Shown here: positions 17,784 to 26,227 of the stretch, piece by piece
Layout of the letters: every line of letters starts with the position of its first letter
Numbering within the stretch: position 1 is the first letter of the stretch
Assembly (NCBI GenBank): GCA_947311515.1
Contig: CAMZLB010000026.1
Coordinates: forward strand, 1-37,469
Length of the DNA: 37,469 bases
Origin: Candidatus Moraniibacteriota bacterium
Lineage (GTDB): Bacteria > Patescibacteriota > Minisyncoccia > Moranbacterales > GCA-2747515
Direction: 5' to 3'
Translations under genes and position numbers: made by a program
The notes under the pieces: model-generated
Told to the model about the DNA's origin: nothing
What the model saw: the letters and a program-made list of their open reading frames with translations, nothing else
Database searches by the model: none

Positions 17784-18471
17784 TAAATTACCTGACAAGA
17801 TAGAAGGAATTTTTGCAATATATAAGCCAATTGGAATTAGTTCCCAAAAAGCAGTTCAGGAGATTAAATGGTGGGCAAGAAAAAAAAGTGGAAATAAAAA
17901 AATCAAAGTAGGACATGCTGGAACACTGGACCCATTAGCTGAGGGTGTTTTAGTTATAGCCATTGGAAGACAATATACAAAAAAAATAAATGATTATGTA
18001 AATTCTGAAAAAATTTACAATGCAGAAATTACACTTGGTAAAATTAGTGAAACTGATGATGCGGAAGGACCTTTTAAAATTATAAATTCTAAAATACCTT
18101 TACTTGAAGACATCAAAAAAGTTTTGAATAGTTTTGTGGGAGAAATAGAGCAAACGCCACCAGTTTATAGTGCTATAAAAATAAAAGGACAAGAAGCATA
18201 TAAAAGAATAAGAAAAGGTGAAAATATAAAAATGACTTCTAGAAAAGTATTTGTAAAAAAAATAGAGTTTCTAAGTTACATATATCCAAAAATAGATGTT
18301 AGAATTATTTGTGCAAAGGGTGTCTATATTCGTTCCATTGCTAGAGATGTAGGTAGTTTTTTAGGAACTGGAGCATTTATGTCTGCTTTAGTAAGAGAAC
18401 AAGTAGGAGATTTTACAATAGAAGAGTCTTATAATATAGATTTATTTAAAAGAAATGATATAGACACATAA
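17764..18471 (+). CDS. truB: tRNA pseudouridine(55) synthase
   Basis: 'GIFAIYKPIGISSQKAVQEIK', 'KVGHAGTLDPLAEGVLVIAIG', 'YNAEITLGKISETDDAEG', 'QTPPVYSAIKIKGQEAYKRIRKGE'. Overlaps the upstream gene by 20 bp. Confidence 0.95.
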   Translation: MKKQLNDKLPDKIEGIFAIYKPIGISSQKAVQEIKWWARKKSGNKKIKVGHAGTLDPLAEGVLVIAIGRQYTKKINDYVNSEKIYNAEITLGKISETDDAEGPFKIINSKIPLLEDIKKVLNSFVGEIEQTPPVYSAIKIKGQEAYKRIRKGENIKMTSRKVFVKKIEFLSYIYPKIDVRIICAKGVYIRSIARDVGSFLGTGAFMSALVREQVGDFTIEESYNIDLFKRNDIDT

Positions 18472-18667
18472 CAAACTTATCCTTAAATAAGATTTCAGTT
18501 AAATCTGACAATTTTCACTACAGCTTGTTAAAAAAAATTACCAATGCTACGGCATTTCTAAAATATCATTGGAATCTTCTCTGAATTCGTTATTCACCTC
18601 AATTTTTAATGATGTTGTATCAAAAAATCATCAAATTTCTTTTAAATCTTATTTAGGGACTAGTTTA
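18472..18667. repeat. Dispersed repeat family B, copy 1 (MITE-like)
   Basis: 23-bp terminal inverted repeats with 20/23 matches: AAACTTATCCTTAAATAAGATTT (18473-18495) and AAACTAGTCCCTAAATAAGATTT (reverse complement of 18644-18666). Interior aligns with 20692-20872. Confidence 0.8.
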
Positions 18668-18782
18668 ATGAAATTTTTAATTATCCTGGAATTTTGTCTA
18701 AATTTTTTGTTATAGGTTTATTGAATAATATAAAAATTAATCTATAATTTAAATTACAGGTGAATCAAGGTTAATAAATTGA

Positions 18783-18788
18783 TATAAT
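18783..18788 (+). promoter_or_regulatory. -10 box of a probable leaderless promoter
   Basis: TATAAT 18783-18788 with ATG at 18795; weak -35 GTGAAT at 18760-18765 (17-bp spacer). Confidence 0.5.
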
Positions 18789-18794
18789 AAAAAA

Positions 18795-19553
18795 ATGAAA
18801 ACTTTAAAAAATAAATTTATAAAAGAAATAAAAAAAGAATTAGGTTATTTTAATGTGTGGTTACCAGGAAAACCTATGAAATTGGGTGATGTTGGGATAG
18901 TAGAAAAAGGTAATTTTTTAAGAATTACAGATTTAAAAAATCTTGGTATAAAATTTGATATTAGAAAAGATAAAACAAAAAATGATATAAAATATAAATC
19001 TAAAAATTCTGTGAATGAATTTATAACAGTCGATGGAAAAGTGGTAGAAATACCAAATCCAATAGGAGAATCAGAAATAGCAATTGAATATAAATTTAAC
19101 AAAGAGGGTGCTATAGTTCTCGCTTTGAAGGGTGTTAACATAGATACTATTGATAATATTGTAGAGTTGGAAAAAAATATAAAAGAATTAAAAGAGTGGG
19201 AAAAGGATTGGTTTGTAGTGACTGAGGTTGTGAATTCAGATAGTGCAACTATATTGATATCCAATTCAAAATCATCAAAATCTAAGCTTGTAATTGGTGC
19301 AAAGGTTAAAATTTTGAATAGTATTGATATTGCAGATACTTCTTTAAAACTCTATTCTAAATCTAGTGACAATATGACATGTGAAATGATTGCAAAAGAT
19401 AAGTTAACACTTTTGTTTAATATGATGAAATTGAAAAAAAATTGGTTTAATGGTGATATGGGATTGAAAGCAAAAAATGTTACAATCAATGAAAAAATAG
19501 ATTTTGAATCAAATTTATCTTTAAAGAAAGTTGATATTGAAGATTTAAATTAA
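18795..19553 (+). CDS. Hypothetical protein, cytoplasmic, unknown family
   Basis: Long ORF with consistent -10 and start; 'LPGKPMKLGDVGIVEKGNFLRITDLKNLGI'. No confidently recognised domain. Confidence 0.75.
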   Translation: MKTLKNKFIKEIKKELGYFNVWLPGKPMKLGDVGIVEKGNFLRITDLKNLGIKFDIRKDKTKNDIKYKSKNSVNEFITVDGKVVEIPNPIGESEIAIEYKFNKEGAIVLALKGVNIDTIDNIVELEKNIKELKEWEKDWFVVTEVVNSDSATILISNSKSSKSKLVIGAKVKILNSIDIADTSLKLYSKSSDNMTCEMIAKDKLTLLFNMMKLKKNWFNGDMGLKAKNVTINEKIDFESNLSLKKVDIEDLN

Positions 19554-19571
19554 GTTTAAAATTTTTTCTAT

Positions 19572-20693
19572 ATGAAAATTGGCATCCATGGTACAGAACT
19601 TGATGAATTTAGAATTGATGGAACTAGGATATATTTAAGTGAATTACTTAAGCGTTTTTATAAATTTTCAAATTATAATTATACAATTTATCATAAAGCA
19701 AAATTTAACCCTATGTTTAGTGTACCAATTGAAAAATACAATATCAAAAAATTGGTAAAAATCCCAATGTGGACACAGATTTCTTTTGCTAGTTCTATTT
19801 GTAGAGATAAAATTGATTTATTATGGATGCCATTGCAGAATCTTCCAAGAATCAGAAGAAAAGAAATGAAAACAGTTGTTACAATTCATGATTTAGCTTT
19901 CAAAAAATATCCAGAAATGTTTCCAAATAAAGATGTTAAAAAGTTAAATTTGCATACAGATTATGCGGTCAAAAATGCAAGTGCTTTAATATCTGTTTCA
20001 GAATCTACAAAAAAAGATTTATTAGAAAATTATTCATATTTAAATAATAAAGATATTACAGTTATACACCATGGATTTTGTTCTAGTGAATGGAATATAA
20101 GCAAAAATTCACAAAAAATAAAAAATATTTTAAATAAATATAAGATAACTAAAGAATATGTAGTATATGTTGGAGCAATACAACCACGTAAAAATTTAAT
20201 GACTTTAATTGAAGCATTTGAAAAGCTTAGAGATAAAAATATATCTATGCAATTAGTTTGTGTGGGCGCTGATGCATGGATGGCAGAAGATATTCATTTG
20301 AGAGTAGATAATTCAAAATATAGAAAAGAAATAGTATTCACAGGAGGAGTTCTTTTTGAGGATTTGAAAATAATACTTGCAAATGCTAAAGTTTTTGTAT
20401 TACCTTCAATTCATGAGGGTTTTGGGATACCAATTTTGGAAGCATTTGCGTCTAAGGTTCCAGTTATCGCATCAAATAGTGGAAGTTTGCCAGAGATTGT
20501 AGGAAATGCTGGTAAACTATTTGATCCCAAGGATAGTAATGAGCTTTTTTTAAAGATTTTAGAAATAATAAGTTCACAAGGTATTAGAGAAAGAATGATT
20601 AGAAAAGGCATAGAAAGACTCAATAAATTTTCATGGGACAAAACTACAAGAGAAACAATTAAGTTATTTGATGAGATATTAAATATATACTAA
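19572..20693 (+). CDS. GT4 glycosyltransferase (mannosyltransferase-like)
   Basis: 'VVTIHDLAFKKYPEMFP', 'ISVSESTKKDLLENY', 'YVGAIQPRKNLMTLIEAFEKL', 'SIHEGFGIPILEAFASKVPVIASNSGSLPEIVGNAG'. Confidence 0.92.
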   Translation: MKIGIHGTELDEFRIDGTRIYLSELLKRFYKFSNYNYTIYHKAKFNPMFSVPIEKYNIKKLVKIPMWTQISFASSICRDKIDLLWMPLQNLPRIRRKEMKTVVTIHDLAFKKYPEMFPNKDVKKLNLHTDYAVKNASALISVSESTKKDLLENYSYLNNKDITVIHHGFCSSEWNISKNSQKIKNILNKYKITKEYVVYVGAIQPRKNLMTLIEAFEKLRDKNISMQLVCVGADAWMAEDIHLRVDNSKYRKEIVFTGGVLFEDLKIILANAKVFVLPSIHEGFGIPILEAFASKVPVIASNSGSLPEIVGNAGKLFDPKDSNELFLKILEIISSQGIRERMIRKGIERLNKFSWDKTTRETIKLFDEILNIY

Positions 20694-20872
20694 ACTTGTT
20701 TCTAAATAAGTTTTTAGTTAAATTTGCCAATTTTAGCACAGTTTATTAAAATTATTATCAATGCTATGGTATTTATAAGATGTATTAAGGTGTTTTCTGT
20801 CATTCGCCTCAATTTTTTGACGGAGCTGTACAGTAAAAGAAATTTTTTTAAGAACTTATTTGTGGGCAATTT
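20692..20872. repeat. Dispersed repeat family B, copy 2 (MITE-like)
   Basis: Ends AAACTTGTTTCTAAATAAGTTTT and AAATTGCCCACAAATAAGTTCTT (reverse complement of right), 15/23 matching. Interior TTAGTTAAATTTGCCAATTTTAGCACAG...ATCAATGCTATGGTATTT...CATTCGCCTCAATTTTT parallels copy 1. Confidence 0.75.
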
Positions 20873-20918
20873 CACTATCATAGTATAAATTTAAAAAAGA
20901 GTTTAATATGTATTAAAT

Positions 20919-21720
20919 ATGGTAAGTAGTGTAAATGAAAAAAATAATAAAAAGTCGATGGGTAATTTTAATAACAAAAGTTTTGAGAGTGGTAATATAT
21001 GGTACATTGAGATATACACAGAAAAAAATAATTTCTAAAAAATACAGAGAGAGACTAATAGATAGTATGATGGTAAAATTGAAGATGAAAGAAGAAACAA
21101 GGAAGATGAAAATACAGAGAACAATGAGAAATAAGAAGCAACAAATAAAAAAAATAATTAGGAAAAAGATTGTAAAAGTAGTACTTAATAAGATTATAAA
21201 AAAGTAAAAAAGATAATTTTATGACAAATAAGTTTAAATTAGTTTTTTGATGTATTATTATGGTAATATGATTACGAATTAGAAAGTAGAGCTTTTAGGT
21301 CTTTAGATATCGGACTTGGTAGAGACTTAATAGAATTCTTTAGAAATTTTCAAAAAAACGTTAAATTAATAGATTTAAGATGTAGCGTATATTAAATTAG
21401 ATTGATTTTAGTATAAATATAATTTTGAAAATAAAATTATAAGTAATGAAACAACAAGAGAAGATGTTCAAAAGGTAATAGTAGCAGAAACAAAAAAGTT
21501 TAAGCTACATATTTATAAGAACATAAGGATGTATTGGGTTCTCATTGGATTTCATGTACTAGTTGTAAGTCGGTTAAATGCAATTGTTGCAGGAATTCCA
21601 TAGGATGACTGAATGGCTTTTTAGTTGCTGTAGTGGTATCTAATCTTATTGAAAGAGCCTCTGGAATAGAAGATATTTATAGGATAGTTATGTAAAAAAT
21701 AGGAACTTGCCAGTTAAAGT
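20919..21720 (+). pseudogene. Degenerate coding-like region with many in-frame stops
   Basis: ORF fragments such as MVSSVNEKNNKKSMGNFNNKSFESGNIWYIEIYTEKNNF* and DYELESRAFRSLDIGLGRDLIEFFRNFQKNVKLIDLRCSVY* lie in one frame separated by stops. The 90-aa K/R-rich ORF at 20935 is in another frame and looks spurious. Confidence 0.35.
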
Positions 21721-21761
21721 AAAATAAAAATCTTTCTTGTCTTATGGAAAGGTTTTTAATA

Positions 21762-21770
21762 TGGTATAAT
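21762..21770 (+). promoter_or_regulatory. Extended -10 promoter element upstream of the surface cluster
   Basis: TGG-TATAAT at 21762-21770, 29 nt before ATG 21799. The 13-mer TATGGTATAATAT recurs before the 26228 gene. Confidence 0.5.
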
Positions 21771-21798
21771 ATCTAAGTAATCTTATAAGTTTGCGTAG

Positions 21799-22551
21799 AT
21801 GAGGTTTTCTTCTATTTTTCCATTATTGATAATGTTTTGCGTAATGTTGGTTGCGTTTTCTGTGAAAGCGGACATGTCTAGTAATCACTATTATATTTCT
21901 AGAGATTCTATTAATGCATTTGGAAATGATAATTCCATGTCTTCAAATTATAATTTATCAGATACTGGTGGAGAAATTGCTACAGGTTTCAGTGATAGTA
22001 CGTCTTATAGTTTGCATGCAGGATATAGGCAATTTGATGAATTCAGAATAAGTTTAGTTTGTGTTGAGGAAGATGTAGATTTGACACCTGTGAGGTTAAC
22101 AGGAAAATCAGATTTAAATGACAATTATGTAGATTGTACAATTACAACTAATCATCCAAATGGATATACTTTTCAATGGACATCTGATACAAATGAGTTA
22201 GTGCATACTATTGATTCTACTTATAAAATTGAAAAAATTACAAATAATACAACAAACTTTTGGCCAAATACTCTAACGAATGGTACTGGTTGGGGTGCTC
22301 ACTTAGGCACTGAAAGTGATAATTTTGATGTGGGTACATGGGGATCGTCTAATGATTACGATGCGGCTGGTGGAAAATGGGCAGCAGTGCAAAAGGATGT
22401 AGTATTTGATATAATTACAAGTAGCACAGCAACAGATGATAATGGTGATGTGGAAAGAGTTTATTTTGGTATGGAAGTTGATGAAAATACTGTTATTCCT
22501 CCAGGTGAATATGAGGCTGTTGTGCAGTTTATCGCTTTGCCAACATTTTAG
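21799..22551 (+). CDS. Secreted WxL-like surface protein
   Basis: Signal peptide 'MRFSSIFPLLIMFCVMLVAFSVKA'; 'SSNHYYISRDSIN...MSSNYNLSDTGGEIATGFSDSTSYSLHAGYRQ'; C-terminal 'PPGEYEAVVQFIALPTF', similar to the end of the next protein. Confidence 0.75.
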   Translation: MRFSSIFPLLIMFCVMLVAFSVKADMSSNHYYISRDSINAFGNDNSMSSNYNLSDTGGEIATGFSDSTSYSLHAGYRQFDEFRISLVCVEEDVDLTPVRLTGKSDLNDNYVDCTITTNHPNGYTFQWTSDTNELVHTIDSTYKIEKITNNTTNFWPNTLTNGTGWGAHLGTESDNFDVGTWGSSNDYDAAGGKWAAVQKDVVFDIITSSTATDDNGDVERVYFGMEVDENTVIPPGEYEAVVQFIALPTF

Positions 22552-22560
22552 TTTGTTGTT

Positions 22561-22601
22561 TGATAATTTTTTCTAAGTAAGAAATTTTAAGAAAATTATC
22601 A
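22561..22601. other. Intergenic hairpin
   Basis: TGATAATTTT ... AAAATTATCA, perfect 10-bp outer stem; not followed by a T tract on the plus strand. Confidence 0.5.
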
Positions 22602-22660
22602 GGCAATAAAAGTCTGAGACAAAGGTCGAAAATAAATTATAAATAATAAAAATAAAGATT

Positions 22661-23953
22661 ATGGTTAACTTTATGAAAGTAGTAGGTATTTTTGTACTGT
22701 TTGGTATGATGTCATTTACTGGGACAGTATTGGCATATGATGATATAACTACGGATATTTCAGCTTCTATTAATTCTCAAGTTATAGATGAATTATCTGC
22801 AAATATTACAGCAACTGATACAACGATAGCTACCACTAATACAAATATTCAAGCAGGATTAGCATTACTAGGAAATGAGGTTGTAAACGTTACAGCTGGA
22901 GGAGGAACTTCTTCTTTGACAGTTACTCGTGGAGCAAATAGTACTACTGCAGATGCTCACTCTGAGGGGGATAGTATAAGACAATTAATTCAAAATGTTG
23001 ATGTTGTGTTTACTCCAGAGAATATAGGTACATATGCTCTAGGAGATAAGGTAGTTGTATACATCCCAAATGTATCACCAAATAGTTTTGGTGCAATGCC
23101 TACAGCAGCTACAATCACAGAATCTGGAGCTGCAGTTTTTGGTGCTGCATCTTTTGACTCGGATGCTAGGACAATTACATTTACAGTTACTACAGCAGGA
23201 ACTGTGAGTCAAACAACTATCGCAATTTCAAGTGTGGTTATGCCCAATGTTCCTGGTCAATATTTACTTCCAGTGGAAATACGTTCTGCTTCTGAAACAT
23301 TGTTAGAGATGGGATCAGCTCCTCTTTCTTGGGCAAATCAGGTTAGAGTTAGAGCTATTATCCAACCTGCACTCATTTTTACAATTGATAAATCTAATAT
23401 TGATATAACAGCAAATCCATCTGTTAATGATGGTGAGAATTATGCTCAAAAGTCAATATTATCAGTTGCTACTAATGCACTTAATGGATATAATATTTCT
23501 GCAAAATTAGAAGGAAAGCAAACTCCGGCAAATGCACAATTGGATTCAGCTGCTACAACAACGGTAATTGTTTCAGGTGATGCAGAAAGTGTTGAAAATA
23601 CATTTGGATATGTTGCTTATAATGGAGATGGTACTGCTATGGAGCAACCAACAACTACTGTTGGTAGAACTGCTATGAATAATGCAACAGCACAAGATTT
23701 GGTACGTTCTAGGACTCAGATTCAATCTGATGCATCTGTAGTAACCGCTTTCGCAAATACTGATACAACCTTACTTCCTGTAACAGCTACTGGAGCAGAT
23801 GTGGTACCAGGAAATGGTTCTAATGAACTTGCATTTGATGCATTTATCAATATGGCAAGACATACAGTTTATTATGGATTGAATGTGGATTATTTGATGC
23901 CGTCAGCTGAATATGAGGGACTTATCACATATACTGCTACTCCATCATTTTAG
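22661..23953 (+). CDS. Secreted WxL-like surface protein
   Basis: Signal peptide 'VVGIFVLFGMMSFTGTVLAYDD'; Thr/Ala-rich beta-type sequence; C-terminal 'MPSAEYEGLITYTATPSF'. Confidence 0.75.
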   Translation: MVNFMKVVGIFVLFGMMSFTGTVLAYDDITTDISASINSQVIDELSANITATDTTIATTNTNIQAGLALLGNEVVNVTAGGGTSSLTVTRGANSTTADAHSEGDSIRQLIQNVDVVFTPENIGTYALGDKVVVYIPNVSPNSFGAMPTAATITESGAAVFGAASFDSDARTITFTVTTAGTVSQTTIAISSVVMPNVPGQYLLPVEIRSASETLLEMGSAPLSWANQVRVRAIIQPALIFTIDKSNIDITANPSVNDGENYAQKSILSVATNALNGYNISAKLEGKQTPANAQLDSAATTTVIVSGDAESVENTFGYVAYNGDGTAMEQPTTTVGRTAMNNATAQDLVRSRTQIQSDASVVTAFANTDTTLLPVTATGADVVPGNGSNELAFDAFINMARHTVYYGLNVDYLMPSAEYEGLITYTATPSF

Positions 23954-23965
23954 ATAGATGATTAA

Positions 23966-24000
23966 CATTGTTCTTGAAAATTTAAAATTTGAGAGCAATG
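23966..24000. other. Intergenic hairpin
   Basis: CATTGTTCT ... AGAGCAATG, 9-bp stem including one G-T pair. Confidence 0.4.
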
Positions 24001-24027
24001 ATTAGTAATTTAATTATAAACATTAAT

Positions 24028-25281
24028 ATGAAGAGTTTTTTTTTAATATTAGTTCTATTTTTTTTAATAGTTGATAATGTTTCTGCTACGGGAATTGGTT
24101 TGAGACCACTTCGCACAAACATAACAATTGATCCAGGAAATTCTAAAGACATAATATTGACAGTTATAAACAACGAAAACTTTACTCAAATCGTAAGACC
24201 AGAGTTTCAAACATATACCTCTCATAATGAAGCTGGTTATCCAGTGGCAAAAAAAATGGAAAAAGATGATCCAGATAATATAATTTCGTGGATTGAGTTT
24301 GAAAATGAAAAAATAGAAGTAGAAGGAAATTCTGAAATAAATGTGAAAGCAACTATTACAGTACCAAAAAATGCAGAACCAGGAGGAAGATATGGAGCTC
24401 TGATATATGGACCAATACTCCCTAATGCATCAGGTGTCTCTATTAGAACTAGAGTGGCTTCGCTTTTGTTATTATCAGTTTCAGGAGATGAAAAATTTGA
24501 TGGAGAAGTATTGGATTTTAAAGTTGCAAATGAAGGAAAAATTTATTCTGATAAAGGTATTAATTTTATAGTTAGTTTCAAAAATAATGGAAATGTACAC
24601 ACGAGTCCAAATGGTAACATATCAATATTAAATGAAAAAAGAGAGAAAATTGCTAGTATATATAAGGTAATTGATAATAATAAAAAAGAAATAATTTCAA
24701 ATGAGATACCAGTTAATTTATACGGAAATTTTGTCTTACCAAATTTAAAAAGGGACTATGAGAGTTTGTGGAAAGAAAATGTGGTAAATGGACAAATTAC
24801 AGCTAAGTTAAATTTTGTCTTTAGGAAGGGGGAGAGTGAGGAAATTGTAGAAAGAGAAATTAATGTGAATGTAAAAGATGATCTATTTGTTGAATCTTTT
24901 GATTTTATAAGTGATGATAATAAATCTTTTTTTAATGTAAAAATTAAAAACAATGGAACAGTGTATGAAAGGATAAAAGGTTCAATAGATATTTTAAATG
25001 AGTTTGATTATAAAATTGCTGAGGTGGTGATTCCAGATAAAATTGACTACATAGCACCAAAAGAAACTAGAAACTTTAAGTTAGATTTTTTAGATAAAAA
25101 ATTACCAGAAGGTAATTATACTATTAAGTCCAATGTTATATACGGCTTTGAAAATAAAAAGCTTGATATAAAATCAAATTTTGGTTCAAATAGTAATTTT
25201 ATGATAATTGGAGTAGTTGGAGGTAGTATCTTATTTATTATAAGTATCATTTTCTTAGTGAGAAGAAAAAATAAAAATTAA
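24028..25281 (+). CDS. DUF916/WxLIP-like surface protein with C-terminal TM anchor
   Basis: Signal peptide 'MKSFFLILVLFFLIVDNVSA'; 'IGLRPLRTNITIDPGNSKDIILTVINNENF...VPKNAEPGGRYGALIYGPI'; second beta domain; C-terminal TM 'FMIIGVVGGSILFIISIIFLVRRKNKN'. Confidence 0.7.
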   Translation: MKSFFLILVLFFLIVDNVSATGIGLRPLRTNITIDPGNSKDIILTVINNENFTQIVRPEFQTYTSHNEAGYPVAKKMEKDDPDNIISWIEFENEKIEVEGNSEINVKATITVPKNAEPGGRYGALIYGPILPNASGVSIRTRVASLLLLSVSGDEKFDGEVLDFKVANEGKIYSDKGINFIVSFKNNGNVHTSPNGNISILNEKREKIASIYKVIDNNKKEIISNEIPVNLYGNFVLPNLKRDYESLWKENVVNGQITAKLNFVFRKGESEEIVEREINVNVKDDLFVESFDFISDDNKSFFNVKIKNNGTVYERIKGSIDILNEFDYKIAEVVIPDKIDYIAPKETRNFKLDFLDKKLPEGNYTIKSNVIYGFENKKLDIKSNFGSNSNFMIIGVVGGSILFIISIIFLVRRKNKN

Positions 25282-25290
25282 TAAAAAAAA

Positions 25291-26157
25291 ATGTTTAAAA
25301 ATACTTTTATATTTTTGCTGATAATGGGGTTATTTGTAGAGACAAGCACTGTTTTTGCAGAAGATAAGAATTTAGCTGATAGTGAAAATTTTCATATAAA
25401 AGTAATAATAGAAAATGAAAGAATAGTAAAAAAGGAAGTAATATCAAAGAAAGATTTGGAGGAGGGTTATGATATTGAATTGTCAGATGATGATGAAGAA
25501 TTTTCTATAGTAACTGTAGACACAGATTCAACTGTGAGTGTGTCTGAGTATGATCAAATTTTAAATGCTTATAAAAAATGGAATTTTGAAATTTTGTTAG
25601 ATTCAGAATTTGAAAGTATTAATGTTGGAGATAAATTACTGACAAATATAAAAATATCGACAGTTTCTCAAAAAGAAATAGATTTAAGTAAATATGTCGT
25701 GGATTCTTATCTTATAGTTAGAGATAAAGATGGGAATATAATAGGCAAGCAAGATTTGTGGGATATAACTAGGAGTATAGACTTTCTAGGTCTATTGAAC
25801 GGAGGAAATATTTATAAAGCATTTGACTTACTTTTGAAACATAATTTTTTTGTATCACTTATACCAGGTGAATATTTGGTAGAATTAACAATAGTGTTTT
25901 CAGCAGGATTTTTAGATTTAGATAAAAGTATTACAGATAAATATCAGATAGAGGTTAGGTCAAATAAATTGAATGTTGTTATTGAAGAATCTTCGGAAAA
26001 ATGTTTGAAGAAAGGTCATGGGAATGAAATATTTCAGTCTGAATTGATATATATATTGATTTTTGTTGTAATGATACTTATTTGGTGGATATTGGTGATT
26101 CTTACAAAAGTTTTGTCATATTTTTTGATAGGAAAGTATAAAAATGAAGAGACTTGA
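25291..26157 (+). CDS. Secreted, C-terminally membrane-anchored protein of unknown function
   Basis: Signal peptide 'MFKNTFIFLLIMGLFVETSTVFA'; C-terminal TM 'LIYILIFVVMILIWWILVILTKVLSYFLIG'; 4-bp-scale spacing from the upstream gene suggests an operon. Confidence 0.75.
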   Translation: MFKNTFIFLLIMGLFVETSTVFAEDKNLADSENFHIKVIIENERIVKKEVISKKDLEEGYDIELSDDDEEFSIVTVDTDSTVSVSEYDQILNAYKKWNFEILLDSEFESINVGDKLLTNIKISTVSQKEIDLSKYVVDSYLIVRDKDGNIIGKQDLWDITRSIDFLGLLNGGNIYKAFDLLLKHNFFVSLIPGEYLVELTIVFSAGFLDLDKSITDKYQIEVRSNKLNVVIEESSEKCLKKGHGNEIFQSELIYILIFVVMILIWWILVILTKVLSYFLIGKYKNEET

Positions 26158-26177
26158 GTAAAGTCAATGAGTGAGTA

Positions 26178-26186
26178 TGGTATAAT
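26178..26186 (+). promoter_or_regulatory. Extended -10 promoter element before the giant surface protein
   Basis: TGG-TATAAT at 26178-26186; identical 13-mer TATGGTATAATAT as at 21760-21772. Confidence 0.5.
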
Positions 26187-26227
26187 ATATCTATATAGTT
26201 TTTATCCAAATATAAAAAATAATTAAA

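Noticed and set aside
18795-19553. Bacterial gasdermin-like candidate based on length (~250 aa)
   Set aside because: No recognisable gasdermin motif and no adjacent protease typical of bGSDM loci; left as hypothetical.
20935-21207. 90-aa K/R/I-rich ORF
   Set aside because: Composition is what an A-rich noncoding or decayed region gives; another frame of the same DNA shows more protein-like fragments, so this is probably spurious.
20919-21780. Idea that this region uses a recoded genetic code (TAA/TAG as Gln, TGA as Trp)
   Set aside because: Reading the stops that way gives a long open frame, but all neighbouring genes use standard stops, other frames also look protein-like in places, and AT-biased decay explains it more simply.
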